DNA of 64,000 nt from IMG/VR virus record IMGVR_UViG_3300037258_000282, positions 88,590 through 152,589 of that record; one strand, given 5' to 3'. The notes under the pieces were generated by a model that did not search any database, was not told the origin of the DNA, and saw nothing but the letters and a program-made list of their open reading frames with translations. Every line of letters starts with the position of its first letter. The first letter of the stretch is position 1. This DNA comes from a virus. Below are positions 49,880 through 57,724 of the stretch, in pieces. Both the position numbers and the translations under genes were made by a program.

Positions 49880-50800
49880 CTATAGTCTTCCTATGGCGCG
49901 CTCTAGAAAGTTAATAATATCTATCGTCTCGTCACCCAGAGGCGTACCTCCGCGTGTTTCCTGCCAGTGCTCCCGCGCCTCGGCGAAGGTAAAATACCTG
50001 CATCCGGCCGTGAGGCGCGGCGTACCATCGGCGCATGGAAACGCGAAGAACGTATAGCCGTCGCTGCGCATGACGAAAGGAAGATTCATCGTTATCCGCG
50101 CGCCACCGAAGACCCGAGCGCTCCCGTAGACCTTAGCGCTTCCATAGACCTCCGCGTACCCATAGACCCGAGCGTCCTCAGAGACTTGAGCGTCCCCGTA
50201 GACCCAAGCGTCCCCATAGACCATGGCGTCATCATAGACCCAGGAGTTTCCATAGACCCGAGCGTCCCCATAGACCCGAGCGTTCCCATGGATATAAGCG
50301 CGCCCGGAGACCCAAGCGCTCCCGGAGACCTCCGCGTACCCATAGACCCAGGAGTTTCCATAGACCCGAGCGTTCCTATGGACCTCCGCGCCACCGCAGA
50401 CCTGAGCGTCCCCGTGGACTATAGCGCTTCCATAGACCTTCGAGTTCCCATAGACCCGAGCGCCTCCGTAGACCCGGGTGCGCCCATAGACCTGAGCGTC
50501 CCCATAGACCCAAGCGTCCCCATAGACACGAGCGCTCCCGGAGACCAAAGCGCCCCCGTAGACCCGAGCGTTCCCATGGATATAAGCGCTACCATAGACC
50601 TGAGCGTCCCCATAGACCCAAGCGCCGTCCGTGTGACTTAGGTTACGTTCGGTCGCGATGTAACCACCAAGGCTACCTACTTGCACTTCTCCAAATTCCC
50701 GCGCCGCGACAATGCGATAAAGTGTCGTACCATCATTTGAGGTAACTGTATCATCTGGTAGCAAGTTGTACTTGGTAACATAAATTTGATTGTCGCTCAT
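49880..50800 (-). CDS. Hexapeptide-repeat (left-handed beta-helix) protein with C-terminal domain
   Basis: This 306-residue protein is the most complete member of the family. The N-terminal domain of about 55 residues (DDTVTSNDGTTLYRIVAARE, SLGGYIATERNLSHTDGAWV) is more diverged than in the 56-62 kb copies. About 29 hexapeptides (VYGDAQ, VSGSAR and variants) follow to residue 235. A conserved C-terminal domain (SDGYTFFAFPCADGTPRLTA, GCRYFTFAEAREHW, TRGGTPLGDETIDII) closes it; this domain occurs with such repeats in other phages and bacteria. Function is unknown. AAGGAGATATTG precedes the ATG. Confidence 0.82.
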   Translation of the reverse strand: MSDNQIYVTKYNLLPDDTVTSNDGTTLYRIVAAREFGEVQVGSLGGYIATERNLSHTDGAWVYGDAQVYGSAYIHGNARVYGGALVSGSARVYGDAWVYGDAQVYGRTRVYGGARVYGNSKVYGSAIVHGDAQVCGGAEVHRNARVYGNSWVYGYAEVSGSAWVSGRAYIHGNARVYGDARVYGNSWVYDDAMVYGDAWVYGDAQVSEDARVYGYAEVYGSAKVYGSARVFGGARITMNLPFVMRSDGYTFFAFPCADGTPRLTAGCRYFTFAEAREHWQETRGGTPLGDETIDIINFLERAIGRL

Positions 50801-50849
50801 GGATTCAATATCTCCTTGCTTTTATTGATGTCATTCATTGACTATCGCT

Positions 50850-52310
50850 TCATCCGCGCTTCTTCCTCCATGGAGCGTCTCTCTGCCAGTCACCTGCCAT
50901 GATATTTCCAATTGGATCGACATAATCGACTATATCACAGAGATCGAAGTCTTTTATCTGACTCAGAATCTCTTTTGCGGACTTGTACGCCGATGGAAGT
51001 TCAGATTTATCTGGAATTCCAGAGAAGTATCTTACGTCGATTCCCTTAGCCTCATTCCTGATGATCTCCTCTACCGGACGATCAGCGCTCATCCTTAGGT
51101 ACTTTCCGCGTGAGAAATTCCTTCCAGCCCCATGCGGAGCGAATCCGAGGGATGATGACATACCAGACTCCGGACGCGTCTTCGCCATCAGAATCGGCTC
51201 TGCCATGTTGAGCGGTATCAGAGTCAGATTGTTGGTGTCGTCAGAGAAGAAGTCATATGCTGGAGTCGCGCCCTTGGCGTGATAGAACAATCCGTCGGAT
51301 TTCTGAAACACGAAGTTGTGCTCGTTCCAAAATCGATCTTTGACCTTCAGACCTAGGGCGTCTGCGCAGGCATCGTGTATGGCGAAGTGACTCTTCTTGG
51401 TCCAGCGCCTGATCAGCTGAAGCGCCGCCCAATACTCCCTCCCGTCGTCTGACTCTGTGGGTATCCACGCCTGATGCTCTGGAACATCCGGAGCGATCTT
51501 CCTCCTATGACTCTCCGCGCACGCCATGCCTCGGTCGAAGAGCATGGCGCCAGGTTTTCTAGAGCCGTGATGAGTCACGAGAGCGATCTGTCCGGTCGAC
51601 CTGACTCGCCCGACGAAGAAGAAGTGATTTCCGTCGCCCTGAGTTCCGAACGTCGCGGAGGCCGCATCTCCCATCATCGACAAGAACTTGTTTCTCTCGA
51701 AGTCGTCCATCAGATCTTGAGATGGACATAGGGCTCGGTAGGTTTTCTTTCTCCCGCCGAAGTGCGAGAGCTTCATCCCCGCGTCGAGCAGATCTGTTCC
51801 AGTATTAGTGGAGGAAGCGAAGCCCGCTTGTCCGAATATAGATATGGCCATAGAGCAGCATATGTCGGATGAGTGCATGGCCGGATGAATGGCACTCTTA
51901 CAGGCCGCGACGCCGCCGACCGGAATCACCCCGAGTCTCAGATCGTAGGGGCACGCATCCGGCATTATGGTCGCCGCGATTACGGTGGGAACTCTAACGA
52001 GCTCGTCCATTGACTTTGCTACCATATCGTAGTTCGCCAGATCATCGTCTGTATTCAGGCGGATGTTAGAGCTCCACCGTGGTCCCGATCCCGACTTCCT
52101 GAGACTCATCTGAACTGGCTCGTAGTGGTCGGCGAACGCGCGGATCTCCTCGTCAGTCTCGAACGAGAGACAGGCTGAGTCTGCGATGACCGCCTTCCAC
52201 CACGGCGCGCCGCGGTATCCCAATTCCTTAAGCTTCGAACCAGTGATTTCCACAGCGATGATCCTCCGATCTTGCCTCCCCACGATATACCTTCCATGAG
52301 CGACTGTCAA
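50850..52310 (-). CDS. RtcB-family RNA ligase, divergent
   Basis: This 486-residue protein (E. coli RtcB: 408) belongs to the family that joins 3'-phosphate RNA ends with GTP and Mn. Recognisable motifs: IMPDACPYDLRLGVIPVGGV (canonical MPDxH has Cys here), GTQGDGNHFFFVGRV, VTHHGSRKPGAMLFDRG, NEHNFVF, HAKGATPA with the presumed guanylylated His at 344, and GFAPHGAGRNFSR. A TTG start is used; no ATG lies nearby. It could repair tRNAs cut by host nucleases. It lies near three tRNA genes, but the link is inference. Confidence 0.85.
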   Translation of the reverse strand: MTVAHGRYIVGRQDRRIIAVEITGSKLKELGYRGAPWWKAVIADSACLSFETDEEIRAFADHYEPVQMSLRKSGSGPRWSSNIRLNTDDDLANYDMVAKSMDELVRVPTVIAATIMPDACPYDLRLGVIPVGGVAACKSAIHPAMHSSDICCSMAISIFGQAGFASSTNTGTDLLDAGMKLSHFGGRKKTYRALCPSQDLMDDFERNKFLSMMGDAASATFGTQGDGNHFFFVGRVRSTGQIALVTHHGSRKPGAMLFDRGMACAESHRRKIAPDVPEHQAWIPTESDDGREYWAALQLIRRWTKKSHFAIHDACADALGLKVKDRFWNEHNFVFQKSDGLFYHAKGATPAYDFFSDDTNNLTLIPLNMAEPILMAKTRPESGMSSSLGFAPHGAGRNFSRGKYLRMSADRPVEEIIRNEAKGIDVRYFSGIPDKSELPSAYKSAKEILSQIKDFDLCDIVDYVDPIGNIMAGDWQRDAPWRKKRG

Positions 52311-52349
52311 TAGATCATCTCTCTGACCTTCAGAGCAGTTAACTCATGA

Positions 52350-52378
52350 TTGACAAATCCGCTCGAGAGTGATAGTAT
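52350..52378 (+). promoter_or_regulatory. Host-type promoter, plus-strand early operon
   Basis: TTGACA (52350-52355), 17-base spacer ending TGA, TAGTAT (52373-52378), 33 bases before the TTG start at 52412. Confidence 0.8.
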
Positions 52379-52411
52379 GGCGTAATGATATACATTTAGT
52401 CGGAGATAGAA

Positions 52412-52912
52412 TTGCTGATAGAACATGACAGAGGCGCGGTGGAAAGCCAGAATCAGATGGGAACACCAGAGTTAGATATTCCAGTCACGAGCGGGATGCA
52501 CCACATCGGTGTAACTGGAACTCGCAAGGGAATGACTAACTATCAGATGCGGTGCGTGAATAGTTTTCTCGTCGACCTGGCGTCCTCTAAGAAACCGACT
52601 CGCGTCGCGCTCCACCACGGAGACTGCGTTGGAGTGGATCTTGAGGTCGCGGAGCTCGCCGCGTCCATCGGTATGTGGGTGGTGTGTCATCCGCCTATAA
52701 ATAAAGAGTTGAGGGCATACCACGAGTCCGATGAGATTCGAGCGCCGGCTGGGTACATGTCGAGAGATCGAGATATAGTGAGAGAGTCTATATGTCTCAT
52801 GGTAGTTCCGATGGATGAGTACGTGGCTAGTGGAGGCACCTGGTACACGTATAATGAGGCCAGGAAGATGAGAAAGATCACTGAGATATTCTGGCCAAGC
52901 GAACTTCACTGA
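52412..52912 (+). CDS. SLOG-family (DprA/LOG-like Rossmann) protein
   Basis: This 166-residue protein has GVTGTRKGMTNYQMRCVNSF (residues 33-52), LHHGDCVGVDLEVAELAASI and HPPINKELRAYHESDEIRAP. These, with YMSRDRDIVRESICLMVVP and GGTWYTYNEARKM, follow the SLOG fold used to bind nucleotides or nucleotide-derived ligands. The TTG start has GGAG 6 bases upstream; ATG 52457 is an alternative. It is the first gene of an overlapping run of small genes. Confidence 0.8.
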   Translation: MLIEHDRGAVESQNQMGTPELDIPVTSGMHHIGVTGTRKGMTNYQMRCVNSFLVDLASSKKPTRVALHHGDCVGVDLEVAELAASIGMWVVCHPPINKELRAYHESDEIRAPAGYMSRDRDIVRESICLMVVPMDEYVASGGTWYTYNEARKMRKITEIFWPSELH

Positions 52913-53055
52913 TGCTCGCGAAGATCAAGAATTTTTTAAGTGAGTGCATAAGGATCGCGTCTAAGATCACTGGAGTAAGTCATAGGGAATCCACTCCTAT
53001 TGCCGCGCCTAGGGTCAAGATCCACATGTACTTTGGAGATGAGGAGATTAAGTGA
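52912..53055 (+). CDS. Small basic protein, unknown
   Basis: A 47-residue frame whose ATG overlaps the SLOG stop (TGATG) and whose stop overlaps the next GTG start. It begins MLAKIKNFLSECIRIASKIT and ends KIHMYFGDEEIK. The perfect coupling on both sides is the main support. Confidence 0.6.
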   Translation: MLAKIKNFLSECIRIASKITGVSHRESTPIAAPRVKIHMYFGDEEIK

Positions 53056-53258
53056 AGAAGTTTGAATTTATAGTCACCATATACGAGGGATGCGACGAGT
53101 TCTGGGATGAACTCAAGGATGAGCGAGACTTCGGCGCCGGCGTAGTGAAGTCGCTCATATCTGGTAGCATTGATGATATGGGCTTCGGTAGGGATACCGT
53201 CACCGTAAAGAGCTTCTCGTGGGAGCCTGATTCATTGGAGTCCAATGATAATGGCTGA
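53052..53258 (+). CDS. Small acidic protein, unknown
   Basis: A 68-residue protein from a GTG start that overlaps the previous stop (GTGA), with GAGGAG upstream. It begins MKKFEFIVTIYEGCDEFWDE and contains a DERDFGAGVVKSLISGSIDD stretch. Alpha/beta pattern; not recognised. Confidence 0.6.
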   Translation: MKKFEFIVTIYEGCDEFWDELKDERDFGAGVVKSLISGSIDDMGFGRDTVTVKSFSWEPDSLESNDNG

Positions 53259-53448
53259 CATCATTCAGATCAGCTCATTTCTCAAGACTAACTGCAACGT
53301 CGCGTCTGACTACCTGACATTCTGTAGGAATGAACTGGTACGTGAGGACTACGAGGACTTGCTAATAGCCATACTTGATCACGACCACTATGAGACTCTC
53401 GACGAGGACATGCAGGATATAGTCGACACTTACTGGAGCATCAAATGA
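53251..53448 (+). CDS. Small acidic helical protein, unknown
   Basis: This 65-residue protein begins MADIIQISSFLKTNCNVASD and continues YLTFCRNELVREDYEDLLIA. An earlier ATG at 53245 is also possible; the GGAG is 4 bases from that codon and 10 from this one. It overlaps genes on both sides. Not recognised. Confidence 0.6.
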   Translation: MADIIQISSFLKTNCNVASDYLTFCRNELVREDYEDLLIAILDHDHYETLDEDMQDIVDTYWSIK

Positions 53449-53657
53449 CAAGACTGACTGAGGTGAGCGTATGCAAGCTGCTCACGACTAAACTGAAGCA
53501 GGCCGAGCTAGCCGGAGAGCCGGCAAGTTGGCCGATCCCAATTGATAAAGAGGTCTTGGCATTCATCGCGAGAGGGCGCTCCGAGATCTACGTCTACGAC
53601 GCACTGGGCGCCTTACAGGAGAACTCTCTGAGCAGGCCGCGGCGCCGGACGCACTGA
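53445..53657 (+). CDS. Small protein, unknown
   Basis: This 70-residue protein has an ATG overlapping the upstream stop (ATGA). It begins MTRLTEVSVCKLLTTKLKQA and contains PIDKEVLAFIARGRSEIYVY. Helical pattern; not recognised. Confidence 0.55.
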   Translation: MTRLTEVSVCKLLTTKLKQAELAGEPASWPIPIDKEVLAFIARGRSEIYVYDALGALQENSLSRPRRRTH

Positions 53658-53670
53658 TGCTCGCTGTGCT

Positions 53671-54120
53671 ATGACTCTCAACCTAGCGTTTCTATTATCC
53701 CTACTGTTCTCTCAGCCGGCATCAGCTCCTCAACCTGCGCTCCATCATCAGAGCGCGGCTGTAGTCGGAGACTCACTGGCCGTAGGACTTGGAGGCGCCG
53801 CTCACCTTCCAACCTTCGCGAGAGTGGGAGCGTCGTCTTGCGTCATAGTTGGTATGGTTCCAAGATCATACTACTCCGTGGTGTTCGTGTCAGCTGGAAC
53901 TAACGATCCTCCCGGCAGGTGCCTAGATAAGATAAGAGCGCGCATCAGGGCCGGTAAGATCATCTGGATACTTCCAGTCAACTCGGCTCGCAGAAATGTC
54001 GTGAGATTCGCGGCCTCTCATGGGGACTCAACGCTAAATTACGTTCCCTCAGTTAAGAACTGGCCGCACCCAGACTCATATGAGCCGATGGCTAGATTAG
54101 CTAGAGCAGAGGTAGAGTAA
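53671..54120 (+). CDS. Secreted SGNH/GDSL-like hydrolase candidate
   Basis: This 149-residue protein has a short signal-peptide-like start (MTLNLAFLLSLLFSQPASA). AAVVGDSLAVGLGGAAHLP carries a GDS block I, VVFVSAGTNDPPG the GxND block III, and WPHPDSYEPMA could hold a rearranged block V His. SGNH enzymes remove acyl groups from lipids or glycans. The protein is short for the family and the catalytic Asp-x-x-His is not in standard form, so activity is uncertain. Export would place it in the periplasm. Confidence 0.65.
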   Translation: MTLNLAFLLSLLFSQPASAPQPALHHQSAAVVGDSLAVGLGGAAHLPTFARVGASSCVIVGMVPRSYYSVVFVSAGTNDPPGRCLDKIRARIRAGKIIWILPVNSARRNVVRFAASHGDSTLNYVPSVKNWPHPDSYEPMARLARAEVE

Positions 54121-54130
54121 GAGACTATCC

Positions 54131-54286
54131 TTGGGAAAGACATACAGAAACCAAAAGTCGGCCTACGAAGATCAGTCCGATGCGAAGAAGTTCCAGAAGA
54201 GAGCTAAGAGAGATAAGAGCTTCAAGATCAAGCACGTCGCGACTGATAAGAAGAAGTTCATAGAACCCGCGGCGCTTCCTAAATAA
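54131..54286 (+). CDS. Small Lys-rich protein, unknown
   Basis: A 51-residue frame from TTG, 10 bases after the hydrolase stop. It begins MGKTYRNQKSAYEDQSDAKK and is strongly basic (KRAKRDKSFKIKHVATDKKK). A nucleic-acid-binding role is possible from charge alone. Confidence 0.5.
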   Translation: MGKTYRNQKSAYEDQSDAKKFQKRAKRDKSFKIKHVATDKKKFIEPAALPK

Positions 54287-54301
54287 CTATATAAAGATTT
54301 G

Positions 54302-54330
54302 TTTACATGGCGTATGAGGTGTGATAGTAT
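54302..54330 (+). promoter_or_regulatory. Host-type promoter
   Basis: TTTACA (54302-54307), 17-base spacer ending TGA, TAGTAT (54325-54330), about 62 bases before the GTG at 54392. Confidence 0.75.
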
Positions 54331-54391
54331 CGCATGGTAGTTTGGGGGCAAGAAGATATTATGTCTTGCCAGTTGGGGAGGTGGTAAAAAG

Positions 54392-54853
54392 GTGAATAAG
54401 AGTGGAGATATAGTACTTAACGTTGGAAAGTACGTTGTCGGTGATCCATGCTACTTCATCGAAGACGAAGACTGGATTGATTTTCTTGAGGAACACGACT
54501 TCTTCACGGAGATAAGTCTTGGTAAGACCATGGATGGTAGGACCGCCTGCATAATGGCGACAGAGTTCGGCGACGGTACGCTCTTCGATATGGAGAAGAA
54601 TGAGTACATAGTCGACTCCGGCCTTATTGGAGTCATCGAGTATAGAGAGGGGGACGACATCCCCTACGGTATGAGACTCGTAGACTTTACCGAGAAGGCC
54701 TGGTGCTTCAACTTAGATGGGTTTCTTCACTTTGGTCCCATCATAATAGATACGGTCGGCAACTTCGAGGGATTCCTGGAAGAGGACGGTGAGGAAAAGC
54801 CGCCGCACGACTACGTATCTGAGATACTCGGCCGAGACCCGGTCGAAGATTGA
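54392..54853 (+). CDS. Conserved phage hypothetical protein (GDPCY motif)
   Basis: This 153-residue acidic protein has LNVGKYVVGDPCYFIEDEDW at the start and ATEFGDGTLFDMEKNEYIVD in the middle. Proteins with the VGDPCY opening are frequent in phages without a known role. A GTG start follows a good GGGGAGG region at 12 bases. It is followed by tRNA-Gln within 4 bases, so the tRNA may be processed from the same transcript. Confidence 0.7.
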   Translation: MNKSGDIVLNVGKYVVGDPCYFIEDEDWIDFLEEHDFFTEISLGKTMDGRTACIMATEFGDGTLFDMEKNEYIVDSGLIGVIEYREGDDIPYGMRLVDFTEKAWCFNLDGFLHFGPIIIDTVGNFEGFLEEDGEEKPPHDYVSEILGRDPVED

Positions 54854-54856
54854 CTT

Positions 54857-54931
54857 TCCACGATAGTTTAATCGGTAGAACCTCGGGCTCTGAACTCGGG
54901 AATCCTAGTTCGAATCTAGGTCGTGGATCCA
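54857..54931 (+). tRNA. tRNA-Gln(CTG)
   Basis: This is a 75-base cloverleaf. The acceptor TCCACGA/TCGTGGA is followed by a T discriminator and encoded CCA. The D arm is GTT...AAC, the anticodon arm TCGGG-CTCTGAA-CTCGG with anticodon CTG, and the T arm CCTAG-TTCGAAT-CTAGG. The U discriminator is unusual for tRNA-Gln. Confidence 0.9.
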
Positions 54932-54934
54932 GTA

Positions 54935-54965
54935 TCTTGAGTAGGGTCCAACTCCCTACTCAAGA
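54935..54965 (+). ncRNA. Perfect hairpin following tRNA-Gln
   Basis: A 12-bp perfect stem (TCTTGAGTAGGG paired with its complement) with loop TCCAACT starts 4 bases after the tRNA CCA. There is no T run, so it is not a standard terminator. It may direct tRNA 3' processing or stabilise RNA. The following stretch to about 55060 has no recognised gene. Confidence 0.5.
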
Positions 54966-55061
54966 GAGTACTCGATTCGGTCGCAAGCCTCGCCTACAGG
55001 AGGACAGGCGCGTCGAGCTTAAAGCGGTAGATGTTGCTATCATAAGTGATTGAATAAACTT

Positions 55062-55091
55062 AGGGGACTGTCGAGCGCTCGACAGTCCCCT
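55062..55091. terminator. 30-base perfect palindrome, probable terminator
   Basis: AGGGGACTGTCGAGC is followed directly by its reverse complement, then TTTATC on the plus strand. The T run is weak. It ends the tRNA-Gln transcript before the next promoter. A protein-binding palindrome is an alternative. Confidence 0.6.
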
Positions 55092-55153
55092 TTATCATAG
55101 AGTGATGATCGGGATCCTCCGAGCTATCATCCTATGATTTTTTTCAAAATCAT

Positions 55154-55182
55154 TTGACATCTTCTTAAAGAGGTGATATGTT
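55154..55182 (+). promoter_or_regulatory. Host-type promoter for DUF932 gene
   Basis: TTGACA (55154-55159), 17-base spacer ending TGA, TATGTT (55177-55182), 30 bases before the ATG at 55212. Confidence 0.8.
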
Positions 55183-55211
55183 TATATCCATCGACAAGAG
55201 GAGAGAGTCAG

Positions 55212-56183
55212 ATGTCTCATGAGATTGAAATTATCGACGGTAAGGCCGCGATGGCGTATGCCGGAGCGGTTCCCTGGCACGGACTGGGAACGAAGGTTCC
55301 ATCGGATCTGACTCCCATACAGATGCTTGAGGCCGCCGGGCTTGACTGGAAGGTGGAAAAATCTCAGGCCTACGTCGTGGTCGACGACGAAGTTCAGCTG
55401 ATCGATAGAGCCGCCCTGATCCGATCTTCGGATAAGAAGGTGCTCGACGTCGTCACAAATGACTGGAATCCCGTACAGAACGAGACGGCATTCGAGTTCT
55501 TCAACGAGTTTATCGCGACCGGCGACATGGAGATGCATACGGCTGGATCTCTTCACGGAGGTCAGATTGTTTGGGCTCTCGCCAAGACCAAAGATTCATT
55601 TGAGCTCTTCGGTGGAGATAGGATCGACTCCTATATGCTCTTCACTAACTTTCATCGGTATGGATGCGCGATCGACAACAGGTTCACTCCGGTTCGCGTC
55701 GTATGCAATAATACCATTCAGATCGCTTTAGCGGCCTACGACAACGATCGAATATTCAAGAGCTCTCATCGAAGAGAGTACATTCCGACACTCGCCAAGA
55801 AGGCTCTCGGAATAGCCACGGATGGCATGAAGAGCTATAAGGAGCGCGCGGAGTTTCTCGGCTCCAGGCAGGCCAAGGGCGAGGATATAGTCGACTACTT
55901 CAACCGAATATTTCCGATGAACTCCGACGGCGATAGTGAGAAGGTCCGAAGAAAGGATGTCTCAAAGAACGCCTCGCGCGCTCGGGCCATTCTTGAGACA
56001 CAGCCGGGCCATGAATTCGCCGCCGGAACGTGGTGGCAGCCATTCAATGCCGTGACGTACCTAGTAGATCACGTGATGGGAAGAAGCGATGACACTCGCA
56101 TGACTTCCGCGTGGTACGGCGCCAACCGAACTCTCAAGAATCGGGCCCTCACGGAAGCCCTCGCGATGGCCGACGCGTCGTGA
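55212..56183 (+). CDS. DUF932 phage/plasmid protein
   Basis: This 323-residue protein has AMAYAGAVPWHGLGTKVPSD near the N-terminus, RAALIRSSDKKVLDVVTNDW, QNETAFEFFNEFIATGD and RFTPVRVVCNNTIQIALAAY. These are the signature of the DUF932 (TIGR03299) family widespread in phages and plasmids, with unknown biochemical role. The C-terminus has HEFAAGTWWQPFNAVTYLVD. GAGGAGAGAG lies before the chosen ATG; the earlier ATG at 55179 lacks such a site. Confidence 0.88.
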   Translation: MSHEIEIIDGKAAMAYAGAVPWHGLGTKVPSDLTPIQMLEAAGLDWKVEKSQAYVVVDDEVQLIDRAALIRSSDKKVLDVVTNDWNPVQNETAFEFFNEFIATGDMEMHTAGSLHGGQIVWALAKTKDSFELFGGDRIDSYMLFTNFHRYGCAIDNRFTPVRVVCNNTIQIALAAYDNDRIFKSSHRREYIPTLAKKALGIATDGMKSYKERAEFLGSRQAKGEDIVDYFNRIFPMNSDGDSEKVRRKDVSKNASRARAILETQPGHEFAAGTWWQPFNAVTYLVDHVMGRSDDTRMTSAWYGANRTLKNRALTEALAMADAS

Positions 56184-56202
56184 TATGATTTATGAATAGG
56201 AC

Positions 56203-56225
56203 TCAGAGGACGCGAAGTCCTCTGA
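56203..56225 (+). promoter_or_regulatory. Leader hairpin before first hexapeptide gene
   Basis: Stem TCAGAGGAC/GTCCTCTGA (9 bp) with loop GCGAA, 5 bases before AGGAGG of the gene at 56241. It is not followed by T residues, so it is more likely an RNA stability or processing element than a terminator. Confidence 0.4.
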
Positions 56226-56240
56226 TCGACAGGAGGTAAC

Positions 56241-56837
56241 ATGACCAAGCACTTTGAATTTACCGATGAGACTTTATTCGACTCCGGAATAATCCTCAGG
56301 AGGATTCGTGCTACTCGGAATATTCCAATCTATGGGGTAGAGACCGGAGACCTCGGGGGATGGATCGAGCGCGAGGAGAACCTATCGGACTCCGGATGGG
56401 TCTATGAAGACGCTCGAGTCTATGGGGACGCCATGGTCTATGGGGACGCTATGGTCTATGAAGACGCTCTGGTCTATGGAAGCGCTAAGGTCTACGGGAG
56501 CGCTCGGGTTTTCGGGGACGCTCGGGTCTTCGAGAGCGCTTTGGTCTATGGGGACGCGGAGGTCTATGGAAGCGCTTATGTCCATGGGAACGCTCAGGTC
56601 TATGGGTACGCGGAGGTCTATGGAAGCGCTAAGGTCTACGGGAGCGCTCGGGTCTTCGGGGACGCTCGGGTCTTCGAGAGCGCTCAGGTCTATGGGGACG
56701 CTCAGGTCTATGAAGACGCTTTGGTCTATGAAGGCGCTAAGGTCTATGGGGACGCTAAGGTCTATGGGAGAGCTCGGGTCTTCAGAAACTCCGTGATCTC
56801 TGGCTCAACCCACGTCACTCTAGATCTTAGATCGTAA
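56241..56837 (+). CDS. Hexapeptide-repeat protein, copy 1 of plus-strand array
   Basis: In this 198-residue protein residues 1-55 form the family N-terminal domain (FEFTDETLFDSGIILRRIRA, DLGGWIEREENLSDSGWVYE). About 22 hexapeptides such as VYGDAM, VYGSAK and VFGDAR follow, predicted to wind as a left-handed beta-helix. A short end (SVISGSTHVTLDLRS) caps it. AGGAGG precedes the ATG. No membrane segment or enzyme motif is seen. The third position D/S/N and the residue after A vary most between repeats. Confidence 0.8.
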   Translation: MTKHFEFTDETLFDSGIILRRIRATRNIPIYGVETGDLGGWIEREENLSDSGWVYEDARVYGDAMVYGDAMVYEDALVYGSAKVYGSARVFGDARVFESALVYGDAEVYGSAYVHGNAQVYGYAEVYGSAKVYGSARVFGDARVFESAQVYGDAQVYEDALVYEGAKVYGDAKVYGRARVFRNSVISGSTHVTLDLRS

Positions 56838-56847
56838 AGCGCGACCA

Positions 56848-56876
56848 TTGACATCGAAGCGAGATCTTGATAAGGT
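56848..56876 (+). promoter_or_regulatory. Host-type promoter for second hexapeptide gene
   Basis: TTGACA (56848-56853), 17-base spacer ending TGA, TAAGGT (56871-56876), 26 bases before the ATG at 56903. Confidence 0.75.
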
Positions 56877-56902
56877 ATCTTCCATTGGATAGGAGGTTCG
56901 AC

Positions 56903-57457
56903 ATGGCTAATCACTTCGAGTTCACCGGTGAGACTACTACCTTCGATGGAGTCACCCTCCGTAGGATCAGGGCTACTCGAGATATACCCGAGTACGCCGT
57001 CGCCGTCGGAGACCTCGGGGGATGGATCGAGCGCGAGGAGAACCTATCGGACTCCGGATGGGTCGATGGAGAGGCCAAGGTCTATGGGGACGCTCGGGTC
57101 TTCGGGAACGCTCTGGTCTCCGGGAGCGCTCAGGTCTTCGGGGACGCTCGGGTCTTCGGGTACGCTCAGGTCTTCGGGTACGCTCGGGTCTTCGGGAGCG
57201 CTCAGGTCTTCGGGAACGCTCGGGTCTATAATTCCACGATCGAGCCGTCGATCGTGGACCGAATCTATGAGACGCCCGGCGCGCAGCTATCCGAAAAGGA
57301 CTGTAGGAAGACTGCGGTAAGTTCATTCGTTGAAAATATCGTGAAGTCAATGATCCACGGCTCCGACGCCCCACTCGCGAAGTTGTCCGTAGAATTCACC
57401 GACGGGACGAAGATCACTGTCGATCTCCCGAAGCGGTCCAAGCGCGCGGCAGATTAG
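56903..57457 (+). CDS. Hexapeptide-repeat protein, copy 2, with distinct C-terminal domain
   Basis: This 184-residue protein has the family N-terminal domain (HFEFTGETTTFDGVTLRRIR; YAVAVGDLGGWIEREENLSD) and about 10 hexapeptides. A non-repeat C-terminal domain of 75 residues follows (SSFVENIVKSMIHGSDAPLA; KLSVEFTDGTKITVDLPKR). The latter resembles the small protein encoded next (VEFTDGMKMSVD), so it looks like a gene fusion or split. AGGAGG is 6 bases before the ATG. Confidence 0.78.
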   Translation: MANHFEFTGETTTFDGVTLRRIRATRDIPEYAVAVGDLGGWIEREENLSDSGWVDGEAKVYGDARVFGNALVSGSAQVFGDARVFGYAQVFGYARVFGSAQVFGNARVYNSTIEPSIVDRIYETPGAQLSEKDCRKTAVSSFVENIVKSMIHGSDAPLAKLSVEFTDGTKITVDLPKRSKRAAD

Positions 57458-57458
57458 A

Positions 57459-57487
57459 TTGACATATGCCCACGATCCTGATAATCT
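57459..57487 (+). promoter_or_regulatory. Host-type promoter (duplicated at 60603)
   Basis: TTGACA (57459-57464), 17-base spacer ending TGA, TAATCT (57482-57487), 21 bases before the ATG at 57509. Confidence 0.8.
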
Positions 57488-57508
57488 GGAAATGAGGAGT
57501 TGCACGAG

Positions 57509-57724
57509 ATGATAGAGAAAGCGGATTATCAGAGGACCGAGCTCGGTTCCATCATCGGAAAGACTGTAAAGTCGATAACGCATGACTATAGGGCCCCGAT
57601 GGCTCGATTCACCGTTGAGTTCACCGATGGAATGAAGATGTCGGTCGATCACTCTGGAATGTTCGACTCGAATGGGTATCTGTTCGACACTGACTCGATA
57701 AGGTACCCATATGAGAGGACTTGA
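57509..57724 (+). CDS. Small protein related to C-terminal domain of copy 2
   Basis: A 71-residue protein starting MIEKADYQRTELGSIIGKTV and containing MARFTVEFTDGMKMSVDHSG, a close parallel of the C-terminal domain of the preceding gene. ATG 57509 has GAGGAG 9 bases upstream; a TTG at 57500 is less likely. Its first 17 codons are duplicated at 60653. Confidence 0.68.
   Translation: MIEKADYQRTELGSIIGKTVKSITHDYRAPMARFTVEFTDGMKMSVDHSGMFDSNGYLFDTDSIRYPYERT

Noticed and set aside
54850-55053. 67-codon plus-strand frame through tRNA-Gln
   Set aside because: It is read across a clear tRNA and hairpin; no protein similarity or independent ribosome site.
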